Positions 1-9,592 of a stretch of DNA of 39,612 nt are shown in pieces; the first letter of the stretch is position 1, and the number at the start of each line of letters is the position of its first letter. Below the pieces are notes generated by a model, which was given only the letters and a program-made list of their open reading frames with translations, did not search any database and had not been told where the DNA came from. This DNA is from Cytidiella melzeri (lineage: Eukaryota > Basidiomycota > Agaricomycetes > Polyporales > Irpicaceae): contig JABYQR010000398.1 of NCBI GenBank assembly GCA_022592445.1, positions 1 through 39,612 on the forward strand, in the 5' to 3' direction. The position numbers and the translations under genes were made by a program.

Positions 1-598
1 GTCGAAGCTCTGGTAGATTCAGGAGCCACAACCACGTTCATCAGTAAGTCAGTGGTTGAAAGTAACAATCTGGTAACAAATCAACTGGCATCACCGTTTA
101 ACGTCATCAACGTCGACGGTACTCCCAATAAAGATGGTCAAATCACTCACTCAGTACGTGCATACCTAGAAATAGGTTCGCACAGAGCAAGACAACACAT
201 GCTCGTTACTGACCTCGGTAGTAAACAAATGATTATCGGGATGACCTTCTTACGCCGCCACAATCCGGAGATAGATTGGGCAAATGGCGAGTGGAGATTT
301 ACCAGATGTCCTGAACTCTGTGCCCCAAGAGCTCGTAAAAATATCACTGTAACTCAAGAAGAGATCAATGAACTTGAGTTACCTAGGGGACGTTCGGTGT
401 CAGACAACCTGGACGGAATAGGAAGAGTCGACCCGGACAACCCTCACATCCACTGGATTGACTTAGACGATCCAGAAGACCAAGAAATAGCAGAAATAAT
501 CGCTGAACTTTCTGGAAAGGAAGATGAGGGCTTTGAAGACGGCTTTGACGAACAAGAATCCGTCAATTGGAAGCCATTAGTACCAAAATATCTATGGG
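1..598 (+). pseudogene. pol: Retropepsin-like protease region of Ty3 pol (element A)
   Basis: Frame 1 is open from the first base. It begins with the aspartic protease signature LVDSGATTTFIS, whose DSG is the catalytic triad of retropepsins, followed by a beta-rich segment with the flap-like stretch MIIGMTFLRRHNPEIDW (compare the ILGMPWLxxxNPxIDW pattern of Ty3 proteases). An acidic linker follows. The frame runs into the inserted LTR at 604 and stops at 649-651 inside it, so the last residues of that ORF are LTR-derived. The true continuation resumes at 1367. The protease would release Gag and Pol products from the polyprotein; here it is cut off from both gag (outside the window) and RT. 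Confidence 0.85.
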
Positions 599-603
599 AA
601 TTT

Positions 604-1361
604 TGTCGCGGAGCGACTGCTGCTATGCTGATAACCCTAAAAAGGGAGTGAAGTAGAGAGGAAGGGGGTGGATCTCCAACGACGACAACGAGGTCAAAGT
701 CGATGATGAGCAGGCAAGCAGGCACTGGGGCCGGATACTGGCAGTGCAAATGACGAAGTTAATATCAGACTTATACTAAGTTACATTGAGTAACTCACCT
801 GGCAGTGCAAATGACGAAGAGGTCAAGATGCAGAACCAGGGAGGGTAGGGGTACTATATATACTGTGTCTGGGTGGTCTGTGCACCAGTTCCCACACTAG
901 GGACTGGAGTAACTGTGGGACTGGAGTAACAATAGAACAATAAGGAACCCGGGTAACTGTCAAGGACCTGAGTAACTGTCAAGGACCAGAGTACCTGTCA
1001 AGGACCTGAGTAACTGTCAAGGACCAGGGTACGTAGAACAATAGAGCTAGAACAATACAACAATAGAACAATAGGATAATGAATAATAGAACAATAAGAC
1101 CTGGGGGAATCCCTGGGGAATCCCCATCGATGGAAGAGGAACAATAGAACAATAGCCTAGGTTGATCTGGAACCGCTCCAGACTGAGTCTAGGGTTTGGG
1201 TCTGGACTATTGATAAATAAGGCAGGATGTCACGTGACCCAGGTTAGGGTTAGGTCCGGTAACACTCCTAGCCGGAAAATAAGCGCTCTAGATAGGCGCC
1301 TAAGGCTGTAAACTGGTGACAATATTGGAAAAATCCGGTCTCTGTTGGACTATCCATGTCA
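604..1361 (-). repeat. Solo LTR, family E, inserted in element A pol
   Basis: A 758-bp block begins TGTCGCGGAGC and ends CCATGTCA. It is flanked by a perfect 5-bp duplication AATTT at 599-603 and 1362-1366, and the host pol frame reads across the site once the block is removed. The reverse complement of the same block is at 18034-18794, also with its own duplication. No internal retroelement sequence remains, so it is a solo LTR left by LTR-LTR recombination. Orientation is inferred: placed in minus, its layout (GCGCTTAT-rich 5' part, TATATA, then pyrimidine-rich end) matches LTR A. The TATA motif near 855 is palindromic and does not decide this. Confidence 0.9.
961..1032. repeat. 19-bp tandem repeat inside LTR E
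   Basis: Four consecutive units of CAAGGACCTGAGTAACTGT or its variant with CCAGAG/CCAGGG start at 961, 980, 999 and 1018. The other family E copy has about two and a half units (near 18409-18455), so the array length varies between copies. Short AACAATAG-type repeats follow on the right (1030-1165). Confidence 0.85.
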
Positions 1362-1366
1362 AATTT

Positions 1367-2290
1367 GGTGACGTCTTTTCAAAGAAAAAGTCAGAACGCA
1401 TGCCGTTACGCAACTGTACGATCACGCGATCGAATTTGAGGAAGGTGCCTCCCTTCCCAAAGCGGCTAAACTATACCCGCTGTCTCCAATGGAAAGAATT
1501 CCTAGATCAATGGATTGAAGAGGAACTCCGAAAAGGTTACATCCGCAAATTGAAAAGTCCAATTGCAGCACCTGTGTTCTTCGTCAAGAAGAAAGATGGC
1601 TCGTTGCGCCTTGTGCAAGACTACCGAAAACTGAACGACATCACGGTGAAAAACCGGTACCCCATACCTCGCATCAACGATTTAATCAATTCGTTAAGCA
1701 AGGCTAAGGTCTTCTCAAAGATTGATCTTAGATGGGGATACAATAACGTTCGCATCCGAAAGGGTGACAAATGGAAGACGGCGTTCATCACACACCGTGG
1801 CCTTTTCGAAGCCAAGGTGATGTATTTTGGTTTCAGCAACGCACCTGCGACGTTCCAAGCCATGATGAATGAAATTCTGAGTGATTTGATCTTAGAAGGA
1901 CATGTCATGGTGTATCTCGACGACATCCTCATCTTCACTGAAGACAAGAAGGAAAACCGTCGTATCACACAGGAAGTGCTCAAGCGTCTACGCGAGAACG
2001 ATCTATTTGCCAAACCGGAAAAATGCTTTTTTGAAAAAGATCGCATTGAGTACCTAGGCATGATCATTTCTCACGGACATATCGAGATGGATCCAGCCAA
2101 ACTCACCGGAGTTACTGAGTGGCCGCGACCTGAAAAGGTTAAGCAAGTCCAAGCCTTCTTAGGCTTCGCCAATTTCTATCGGCGTTTCATCAAGGACTTT
2201 GCTAAACATGCGAAACCGCTCACTATTCTGACAAAGAAGGACCAACCTGGATCTGGAAAGATGCTCAGGAACAGGCCTTCCAAAGTCTGA
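1367..2290 (+). pseudogene. pol: Reverse transcriptase domain of Ty3 pol (element A)
   Basis: The RT copies genomic RNA into cDNA inside the virus-like particle. Visible motifs in order: the fingers start DQWIEEELRKGYIRKLKSP, the strand motif VFFVKKKDGSLRLVQDYRKLN, the palm motif VFSKIDLRWGYNNVRI (first catalytic Asp), FGFSNAPATFQAMMN, and the catalytic box MVYLDDILIF with both Asp residues kept. It ends with the connection motif VQAFLGFANFYRRFI. The N-terminal 40 residues downstream of the LTR insertion are scrambled by a frameshift (1390-1480). The frame is lost again near 2250, where RNase H continues in another frame. Polymerase residues look intact, so decay is recent. Confidence 0.93.
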
Positions 2291-2736
2291 AACAGGCTTT
2301 TACGTCAGCACCCATTCTGAGGATACCAGATGACGAAAACCCTTTCCGTCTGGAAACAGACGCTAGCGACTTTGCTACAGGAGCGGTACTATCACAACTG
2401 GACCCAGATGACAAGCTGTGGCATCCAGTAGCCTTCTACTCTAAATCACTCAACGTCCATGAACGTAATTATGAGATATACGATAAAGAGTTGTTGGCTA
2501 TTATCCGCGCCCTGGAAGAGTATCGTCAACATCTGGAGGGACATCCGATTACCGTAGAAATATGGTCGGATCACCAAAACCTGACATATTTCAGGAATGC
2601 CCAGAAGCTGACTCGGAGACAAGCGCGATGGGCGTTATACCTCACGCGATTCAATTTGTGCTCCGGCACAAACCCGGAAAGACCATGCTTACCGCAGATC
2701 CTCTGTCCAGGAGGCCAGATCATGAAGAGGGGGTAA
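2248..2736 (+). pseudogene. pol: RNase H domain of Ty3 pol (element A)
   Basis: This continues the polyprotein in a new frame from the WIWKDAQEQAFQSLK motif. It shows the RNase H signatures LETDASDFATGAVLSQ (catalytic Asp), the segment PVAFYSKSLNVHERNYEIYDKELLAI (catalytic Glu near YDKELLAI), and EIWSDHQNLTYF (Asp). It would degrade the RNA strand of the RNA-DNA hybrid. The frame breaks near 2655, and the residues after TRFN in this frame are no longer family-like. The proper continuation (FVLRHKPGKTMLTADPLSR) lies in the next frame. Confidence 0.9.
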
Positions 2737-3873
2737 ATTCCGATAACGAGGACAAAATTCTCCTTAAACCCGAGTTTTTTGCCATCTCTGCTATCGAAAA
2801 CTCTCATGACTCGCCTATCAACGATGATGAAATCCTAAGACGGGTCAAGGAAGCACTCATGAACGACGAAGTTACCAAGGACTATCAGCAGTTACTTAAC
2901 TCTGGTCCTAGGGAGTTCAAGAAATCACTAGAGGAATGGAATTTTGAGAACGGATTACTCCTATACCGTGGAAAAGTCTACATCCCCAAAGATCAGAAAT
3001 TAGATCTGAGACGCCAAATCATCCAGATGCATCACGATCTACCTTCTGCCGGACATCCTGGCAGATGGAAAACGTACGAACTGATCTCGAGAAACTACTG
3101 GTGGCCAGGTTTAACCACTGATGTCAAGAAATACGTGACAGGCTGTGACACATGTCAGCGGATGAAGACTGTCCGCAACAGCCTTATGGACCACTCATCC
3201 CTAATCCGGTTCCGGCCAACCATGGGATATCATGACTGTCGACTTGATTACTCAGTTACCGGAGTCTGATGGCTTCAATGCTATCTGCGTAGTCGTAGAC
3301 CGCCTCACTAAAAGGGCGCACTTCTTCCCTATTGTAAACGAGTTCTCGGCAAAAGATCTTGCAGCTCTACTCTATGAGAGAGTCTGGACCCTTCATGGGT
3401 TACCTTTGCAAATCATTTCCGACCGAGGTCCACAATTCGCAGCAGATTTATTCCAGGAATGGTGTAAAATGCTAGGGATAGAATCTACAATGACTACTGC
3501 ATATCATCCGCAGACTGATGGTCAAACTGAACGAGTTAATCAAACGCTCGAACAGTATCTGCGTTGTTACGTTGATCAACTACATGACGACTGGGCTAGA
3601 CTGCTCAGTTCGGCTGAGTTCGCATACAACAATGCAGCGCACGAGGGAACTAAGCACTCGCCTTTCTACCTCGAATACGGCAGACACCCTAGAGCTGGTC
3701 CAACGCTCACTAAGGACCTGAAAAGGTCTGACATGAATGACATCATGTGGAACCGCTTGCAAGCTCAAGAGCATGCTAAGGCGGCGTTACAACTTGCGGC
3801 TGAACGCATGAAGTGGTACTATGACAAGCACGTCCAGAAGGTCCCCTTCAAGAAGGCGATCAGGTCATGCTAG
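2655..3873 (+). pseudogene. pol: Integrase zinc-binding and catalytic core (element A)
   Basis: The segment 2655-3226 carries the end of the RT/RNase H tether (ADPLSRRPDHEEG) and the HHCC zinc module: MHHDLPSAGHPG supplies the histidines and GCDTCQRMK the cysteines. A frameshift near 3230 leads to the DDE core: MTVDLITQLP (first Asp), IISDRGPQFAAD (second Asp), then TTAYHPQTDGQTERVNQTLE and SSAEFAYNN (Glu region). Integrase joins the cDNA ends to host DNA. The frame ends at 3873 just after PFKKA, where an expected EGDQVML-type motif continues out of frame. Confidence 0.92.
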
Positions 3874-3880
3874 ATCTGAG

Positions 3881-4302
3881 AGACTACCAAAAATTGGACA
3901 TAAGCTGTCAGCCAAGTACTACGGCCCATTCAAGATTGCTGAAAAGCTCTCGCCGGTCACATTCAGACTGGAATGGCCCGAACGTTCACCAAGGATACAC
4001 CCTGTATTCCATGCAAGCAAGTTGGTACCGTATAACAACCTGAATTCGAAGGCCAAAAGCTGGAGATGCCTCCGCCAGATATCATCGACGGAGAAGAAGA
4101 ATACGAAGTCGAGAAGATTCTCAAGTCAAGACGTACAGGTCGTGCCAAAAAGCTTCAGTATTACATACGCTGGAAAGGCTACGGACCGAACGACGACACG
4201 TGGGAACCTGTAGAAAACATCACGCACGCTCAAGAAGCGATCAAGAAATTCTACGACGATCATCCCCGAGCTATACGCTCAGCTACGATTTACTGTGTAT
4301 AA
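3881..4302 (+). pseudogene. pol: Integrase C-terminal GPF-like module and chromodomain (element A)
   Basis: Reading from 3881, the stretch KLSAKYYGPFKIAEKLSPV and IHPVFHASKLVPY is the conserved C-terminal module of chromoviral integrases. After another frameshift near 4040, the frame at 4066-4302 reads YEVEKILKSRRTGRAKKLQY, then YIRWKGYGPNDDTWEPVENI, a textbook chromodomain with its aromatic residues (Y, W, W) in place. Such domains bind histone tails, classically methylated H3K9 in chromoviruses, and steer insertion to heterochromatin. That fits the repeat-dense surroundings. Confidence 0.93.
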
Positions 4303-4520
4303 GTCACGAACAACACACCAAGGATCATCCACGATCCAATGACGCAACCGAGGAGGGTACGGACTAGACTACCATCAGCCAATGAGGTGTGAACCCCGTC
4401 AGGGGCGTCGGTAGAAGCCGCTAGAGTCACTCGGAATTGCTTAGGCACCCTCTTGACAATGGTGAAAAAGTGGACTCAATGACCAAGGTGTTCGTTCAAA
4501 ACTCTTTGCACGGAGTTCAA

Positions 4521-4538
4521 AGCAAGAAGGGGGGGTAA
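4521..4538 (+). other. Polypurine tract of element A
   Basis: The purine run AGCAAGAAGGGGGGGTAA abuts the TGTCACAG start of the 3' LTR. This is where plus-strand DNA synthesis is normally primed. Confidence 0.85.
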
Positions 4539-5262
4539 TGTCACAGATTTTCAATGTTTCTACAAGACTTGCCTTACCAGGCAACGGTATTATTGGGAAT
4601 ATTTAAGCGCTTGTCAAGCGCTTATCCAGCGCTTATCCGGCGTCTATTTAGGCGCTTATCCAGCGCTTATCTGGCGCTTATCAGGCGCCTATTCCGGCGC
4701 TTATTCTCAGTGCCTATCAATTGATGCGCTGATGCGCCTCCTGTCTCTGATGCGCTGATGCGCTCCTTTCCTTATCTGTGTATCACATGATAGAACTCTC
4801 TGGAACTTGTGGAACTTGCTGGAACTATGATGTCATAGTATAGAACATTCCATTAGATGATGTCATAGTTCATAGAACCTTCTGGAAAAGTCTAGCCTTG
4901 TCTTAGAACAAGCTAGAACAAGTCTAGCCTTGGAGCTGGGTCATGGGGTCAGGTCATGGGGACAATTGCTATTGGTTGATTATTGAAGTGGCACCACTAG
5001 GGCATAGGGCATGCTTAGTAAGGTAGATTACTTCGCTTACTCATGTAGGTATTAGGGGTCTTAGGGTAGTACCTGGGGTCCTCCCCTTCATGTATATATA
5101 GAGGCACTCCTGAAGGCATATCCCCTCAGTCTTATCCACTCTGTTGATAAAGGACTACCTTGTACTCTCCAGTACTTCGCTCACCACACATCTTACTCTC
5201 TATATCTCTATCTCCCCTTCAAGTTAACCACTTATCTGGTGAGTGTAACCTTAACTGTTACA
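4539..5262 (+). repeat. 3' LTR of element A (family A)
   Basis: A 724-bp LTR from TGTCACAGATTTTC to CTGTTACA, directly after the polypurine tract. A TATA box (ATGTATATATAGAGG) lies near 5090, followed by pyrimidine-rich sequence. The 5' part holds about nine GCGCTTAT-type units at 4603-4715. The solo copy at 29544-30962 aligns along the whole length apart from its nested insertion and fewer GCGCTTAT units. Confidence 0.93.
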
Positions 5263-5287
5263 CAGGGTAGACCTAGAAGAGTCTATC

Positions 5288-5335
5288 CAAATGTTCTATA
5301 TATTACAAACTAATAGTATTACTATTAAGATCACT
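5288..5335 (+). repeat. Left copy of an imperfect ~42-bp direct repeat around the kinase pseudogene
   Basis: The sequence TGTTCTATATATTACAAACT followed by AATAGTATTACTATTAAGATC resembles 6880-6925 (TGTACTATATATCACAAACT, then AATGCTATTACTGTTACGAT). About three quarters of positions agree. The two copies bracket the kinase remnant. They could be promoter remnants from a local duplication or ends of a decayed insertion; neither is proven. Confidence 0.4.
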
Positions 5336-5616
5336 GCTAGTGGCAGCAATTTTTCATCCCTTTATGGTAACATGCGGCTTTCAAACGTGCTTCACGTGAC
5401 ACTGTTGATGGACTGTCAACAACTCCCACGTTTTTCTTTCTCGCCTCCCGCGTTTTGCTCTCTAGCCTCCTTCTCTGCTTGCCACCATACCCTTCTCGCT
5501 CTCGTCTCTCTCTCCAACCATACTACGACCCTTCCAAGCGGATTTCATTCAGCGCAGCTCCAGCTCTCAGTTCCCCAAGAGGGCCATGTACTCGATTCTG
5601 CCTTCTTGTGCTCTTA

Positions 5617-6390
5617 CATGCCTGGCACTGGGCTTGGTGCTGGCGGCTTTGGATTTGTCATCAAGGTGTTCCAATGCACTTGAGAACAAGAGACGGCTGT
5701 CAAGTTTATGTGGAAGGACAAGGTGAAGTTGTGGGTTGCGGACAGAAAGTTTGGCTGACGTCTGATGGAGATTATGATCATGACAAGACTTGCATCTACA
5801 TTGTGCATGATTACAACATCTGCACTCACCGCTTTGAGCTTCAATTTGACCAAATTTGATGCACCATGCAGGGTCTCAAACTTCACAGCTCGTGGTGGGT
5901 TATCTGGATTTTGGCGGTGGAACCAGTCTAGCACACCACTTGGCACATTTTTTTAGTCCATGCACGGAAGACAAGGAGGTAGTGTTTACCTATGCTAGGC
6001 TACCTAGCCCGTTGTACCACTTCCGCAATTATGCGGGCACCTTTGTCTGCATGCCACCTGAGCCAATGGGGGAGGTTTGTTTCAGTACCCGCCGGCCAAC
6101 GTGTGGAGTCTTGGTGTGCTCCTGTGCAAGTTACTGACAGATTCTCTCCTGTTCCCAACAACGGGGCACGTGGCGCACTTCCAGTTCAGGTTCTGCAGCG
6201 AGTCTTCTGGCACTCGTCACTCTTTGCTGGGCAGGGAGGTCAAATTGCTGATTGAGAAGGTTTGTTTTGGTTGGGCACCAGAGGATCGTGGGTCAATGGG
6301 GGATGTGAGGTTGTATGAGTGGTCACAAGGCTGGGCCGGTTTTGGCAAGATGATGAAGGTTGTGAAAGACACAAAAAATATGAAGACATT
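5617..6390 (+). pseudogene. Decayed Ser/Thr protein kinase, PAS-kinase-like
   Basis: Scattered kinase motifs occur in the right order. The glycine loop is LGAGGFGFVIKV (near 5625). The ATP-lysine strand is TAVKFMWKDKVKLWVADRKFG (AVK near 5700, quoted as residues in line with PAS kinases). MEIMIMTRL (5765) corresponds to the C-helix Glu. GTFVCMPPEPMG (near 6040) replaces the APE loop, and NVWSLGVLLCKLLTD (near 6100) is the subdomain IX motif DVWSLG with Asp changed to Asn. The HRD and DFG motifs are not recognisable. Two in-frame TGA stops (5681, 5756) and several frameshifts break it. The spacing of WVxDxxxG after AVKF suggests the PAS-kinase group seen expanded in agaricomycetes. That assignment is from memory of the family. 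Confidence 0.55.
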
Positions 6391-7123
6391 GTAAAACTAC
6401 CGTATAATTGCTCACCAACGCATCATGGTTCCTTCGTCTGTGTTTCATACTTACATAACTGACTTGCAATCCTTCATACAAGTCTTCTACCTCACATGGT
6501 TGCAAAGGTTTATTTTGTTGCCGCGGTACCCTTTTTATGCGTACCCCTGTACTGCTCTTGTTGCGGTGCTCCCTTTTGCTACCACTCTCTTTGAGGCCTT
6601 TGAATTCGTCACGGTGTTATCCGACCTGGTCATGCCAGGCAAAGTTGTCCACACCCGAATTGTTATCACTGCCCAACCAAGAGTCCCAATGGTTTGGACA
6701 AGATTGGTGTAGATGAAGCAACATTGTGCTACCAGAGTACATGAACTTGGACTTGTTGTCCCATGCTTTAGATCTTAAACCTCTGTGAAACAAAGCCCTG
6801 AAGCGCAGTAACATCTGAGACTTGTACACAAAACATTGGAGCTGGAGGCTGTTCTAATATCTTTCAGGCTCATACCGCTTCCTGTACTATATATCACAAA
6901 CTAATGCTATTACTGTTACGATAGATGACATCCAGGTTACCCTGATGTCATTCACCTCGGCTTTGCCCTTTCATCACTCCTGTCTCACTATAAATTTTTT
7001 GCTGTCCTTGCCGCTTCCTCTTTGAAATGTTTTGTTCACAGGTAATTCCCTTATATATAGGAAACATTCCTATCTCCTACCGCTAACGCAATAGTATTAC
7101 CTTTTGTTTGCTAGTAGCTCAAA
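6391..7123. other. Unassigned sequence after the kinase remnant
   Basis: No convincing gene is visible. A plus frame at 6425-6712 is hydrophobic (IQVFYLTWLQRFILLPRYPF, then a second apolar stretch) but has no upstream support and shares its region with a minus frame. The second copy of the 42-bp direct repeat is at 6880-6925. A short TATATATAGG motif is at 7053. Confidence 0.5.
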
Positions 7124-7235
7124 TATTAAGACCAGCTATTGTCAGGAGACAAGTTGTCAAGTCAGAACCCCTTGGTGCAACTACACACAAGGTTGAATGA
7201 TGGTCTAGGCCGCTGAGACACTGAGTCACACTCTG
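7124..7235. repeat. Diverged fragment of LTR family C
   Basis: From TATTAAGACCAGCTATTGTC the sequence follows the 5' ends of the two complete family C LTRs (8304, 23097) for roughly 80 bases, including ACAAGTTGTCA and AGAACCCCTTGGTG and ATGGTCTAGGCCGC. It then departs, ending near CTCTGTAACA. No target duplication was found, and the opening TG is TA here. A truncated or subfamily copy is likely. Confidence 0.7.
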
Positions 7236-7607
7236 TAACAAACAACAACACTAAAGACAGCTCAAGCCAACCACAAAGTGGCAATAGGAGTGTAAGGGCG
7301 TGAAAGCGCAAATGTGTCGATGTTATGCGAGGTGGTCCAAGAGTGCTAATTAACCTGCACTACAAGGGGCAACAAGGTTGTAGGGTAAAGGGTTTTGTAG
7401 TGAATGAACTAGGAGGGCAAAGCACTACAAATATTGTGAGCACAAAGAGGGAATGCGGCAAAGGTTAAGCAGGTTAATTGCAAACACAAAGTGAATGCAC
7501 AAGTAATAAAAGTTGCAACACATGACATACACAATGAGTCACAATACAGTGAGAACGCAGTACAAGTCACAAACACAAAACATGGTTGCTAAAGAAGATG
7601 ATGGGTT
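7236..7607. other. Unassigned A-rich sequence
   Basis: No supported gene. Many ACAAA/CACAA-type words and low pyrimidine content on the + strand. It ends with GGGTT (7603-7607), a candidate left target duplication of element B. Confidence 0.5.
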
Positions 7608-8259
7608 TGACACGGAGACAGGGCTCAACGTGACAGACAGGGACACGAGGTGGATATCAATGAGGAGGTGGTGGCAGGCATGTAGCACAGTGCTCTCACC
7701 AGCTATCAGACATTATACAAGTATCTAGCCCAGTAAAGACCAAGTCAATATTGATACTACCCGCTATGTAGTACAAGAGGGGTGTTGCTTACCTAGCCCC
7801 GTAAAGACCAAGAGGTCGAGATGGGGAGCTAGGAGCGTACATGCAGCTGATTATATAAACTTCAGGGACCTGCGCACAGACCATGTTAAGGGCAGGCTTT
7901 GCAAGAAGCCGTGTGAACAAAGAACAAAAGAACTACCTAAAGGAGAACAATAGCTATTGTCTAGACCTTGCCAAGAACTTCAGCAAATGCACTCGTTGTT
8001 TTGTTACTAGCGACCACCTACCTCAGGCTTTGGGATGTGGTGGCGGTGGCACACTGCCTGCTCCGTGACGTGACGCCCGTTATGGTGAACTGGTGCATGG
8101 GTGCCCATGACAACTTTTGATCCGACAACAGATTGTGGCGCACTTGGGAAAAAGTGGCTGTGTCGCAAGATCATCCGAGTCTTCCTGCACAACTCCCTTT
8201 GAAGTGAGTCTAGGTTGTTTCTTGCATTATACAATGCCCACCCAGAACCATTCATTACG

Positions 8260-9063
8260 ATGGAGGCCCTGCCTGTGGACGTCGAAATGGTCGCTGCTCT
8301 TAGTGTTAAGACCGACTATTGTCAAGGGACAAGTTGTCAGGTCAGAACCCCTTGGTGTAGCTACACTCAAGGTCTGATGATGGTCTAGGCCGCGCGGTCG
8401 CTGTCAGGCACAGTGGCAGACAGATGATGGTTCGATAGAAGGAATATTGATACGAAGTGGATAGACTGAGGTTCTAGCCCCATGTCTAACGGCTATTTAT
8501 ACATGTTGACCTAACTACTTTTGGACCAGTCCGAGGTAGTGGTAGCAAATCGGAGAAACAGGAAGGAAGAACAATGCACAGAGAACAGCCACTACTCTGG
8601 AAAGCCAATGAGAGAAAAGACCGTCAAGGTGGGGAAACAAGGAACAATAGAAAGGTGAAACATGAGGCAGGAATCAATAGAGAAGGGGTTGAACCCGGAA
8701 CAGGGGATAGACGGAGTTGGATCCGAAACAGGGTATAGACAGGGTTGGACCCGATGGAGTGGTAACGGAGGTATGGAACGGCCGAGGGTTGAACCAAAGC
8801 AATGGTAACCAATCGGAGTTAGGTCCGAGGTTTGAATGAACATCAGAAGGCAATTGATAACATAATAGTCCGTGTTGAACGGAGGCGATGTGGATCAGGG
8901 AATGATGGAGGAAAGGCGAGTTGGATCGTCAAGGCAATTGTAAAGAAGATAATTGGTTATCAAGGTAATCGAAGAAGTAAAGGAAAATAATAGGGTGTGA
9001 AGACCGTTCGTAACACTTAGAGACGCTGCTCGCCAGTGTGATGATCGAGGGCTTTTGGTTGCT
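8260..9063 (+). pseudogene. Fragment resembling 5' exon of APC8/CDC23, split by LTR C
   Basis: An ATG at 8260 opens MEALPVDVEMVAALR. After removing LTR C (8304-9015) and one CTTAG duplication, the frame continues directly at 9021 with DAARQCDDRGLLVA. The pattern LRDAxRxCxxRGLLxAxKW is what I recall at the N terminus of the anaphase-promoting complex subunit APC8 (Cdc23), ahead of its TPR repeats. Here it ends after about 29 residues at the resumed LTR B sequence. Sequence 7981-8259 would then be the host promoter and 5' UTR. The frame being open exactly across the LTR join supports a once-coding exon; the gene identity is an inference from a short match. Confidence 0.45.
8304..9015. repeat. 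Solo LTR, family C, copy 1
   Basis: A 712-bp block from TGTTAAGACCGAC to TTCGTAACA with a perfect duplication CTTAG at 8299-8303 and 9016-9020. It matches 23097-23808 closely along its length and has the same size. A TATA-like CTATTTATACATG lies near 8490. No internal domain remains, so orientation and superfamily (Ty3 or Ty1) are undecided. Confidence 0.93.
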
Positions 9064-9592
9064 TAAAAGAGACCAGCTATTGTATCCCATTCCCACACCT
9101 GTGAGAACATCCTTCCATAAAGAGGACAATAGGGAAAGAACAAAAGAAGTCCATGTGAACAGTATCTATGACGTCAAACCCTAGCTATGGGCTGAGCCAT
9201 GTGTTTGTAGCCATGTGGTCTTACTTAAGCTAAGTCACATGCCAGTGTGACGTAATAGCAAGTAACATGACTGTGTGGAGCGTCTAAGCCACGTGATACG
9301 GGCGCTTAATAGACGTGCAAAGGAGTTTGTGCAGAGAAGGTTGTAACTGGGTTGCAGCCCGGAGTTTTACAGATACAAACAAGAGGTAAATTGGGCAAAA
9401 TATGGGCTAGTTGGGCCATCCACGACATTACCCCCCTCCTAAAATCAAGCGTCCTCACAAAGCATCACTTTGCTGTGGTGATAGAGGTCTTCTACCCGTC
9501 TACAGGGATTCAGCAGAATTGCCCCGATTGTTCAGTCAGAAGGATGCTAGGAAGTTTCTCCCCTTCTGGTGTTGTTGACTCAATGTTACCCG

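Larger units (their letters stand above)
1..5262 (+). mobile_element. Ty3/gypsy chromovirus, element A (5'-truncated by window)
   Basis: An LTR retrotransposon read left to right in the order protease, reverse transcriptase, RNase H, integrase, chromodomain, polypurine tract, 3' LTR. This is the canonical Ty3/gypsy order, and the terminal chromodomain makes it a chromovirus. Gag and the 5' LTR lie outside the window. The coding part is broken by frameshifts near 2250, 2655, 3230, 3850 and 4040 and by a solo LTR at 604-1361, so this copy cannot act on its own. A solo LTR of the same family sits at 29544-30962. The right-hand target duplication would be CAGGG at 5263-5267, but it cannot be checked without the left end. 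Confidence 0.95.
7608..9427 (-). repeat. 3' LTR of element B, interrupted by host-like and LTR C sequence
   Basis: On the minus strand it starts TGTCGTGGATGG directly after a polypurine tract (complement of ACCCCCCTCCT, 9430-9440) and ends at TGACAC (7608 on plus). The TATA motif TTTATATAAT lies near 7855 (minus). Relative to the clean copy at 29978-30734, about 25 bp between CCAAGAACT and TAAAAGAGACC are replaced by 7981-9063. Confidence 0.88.

Noticed and set aside
7883..8068. Repeated frame MLRAGFARSRVNKEQKNYLK found at 7883, 10945 and (minus) 30461
   Set aside because: It recurs only because it lies in LTR B copies. It spans the TATA-downstream part of the LTR and is not conserved in length, so it is not a gene.
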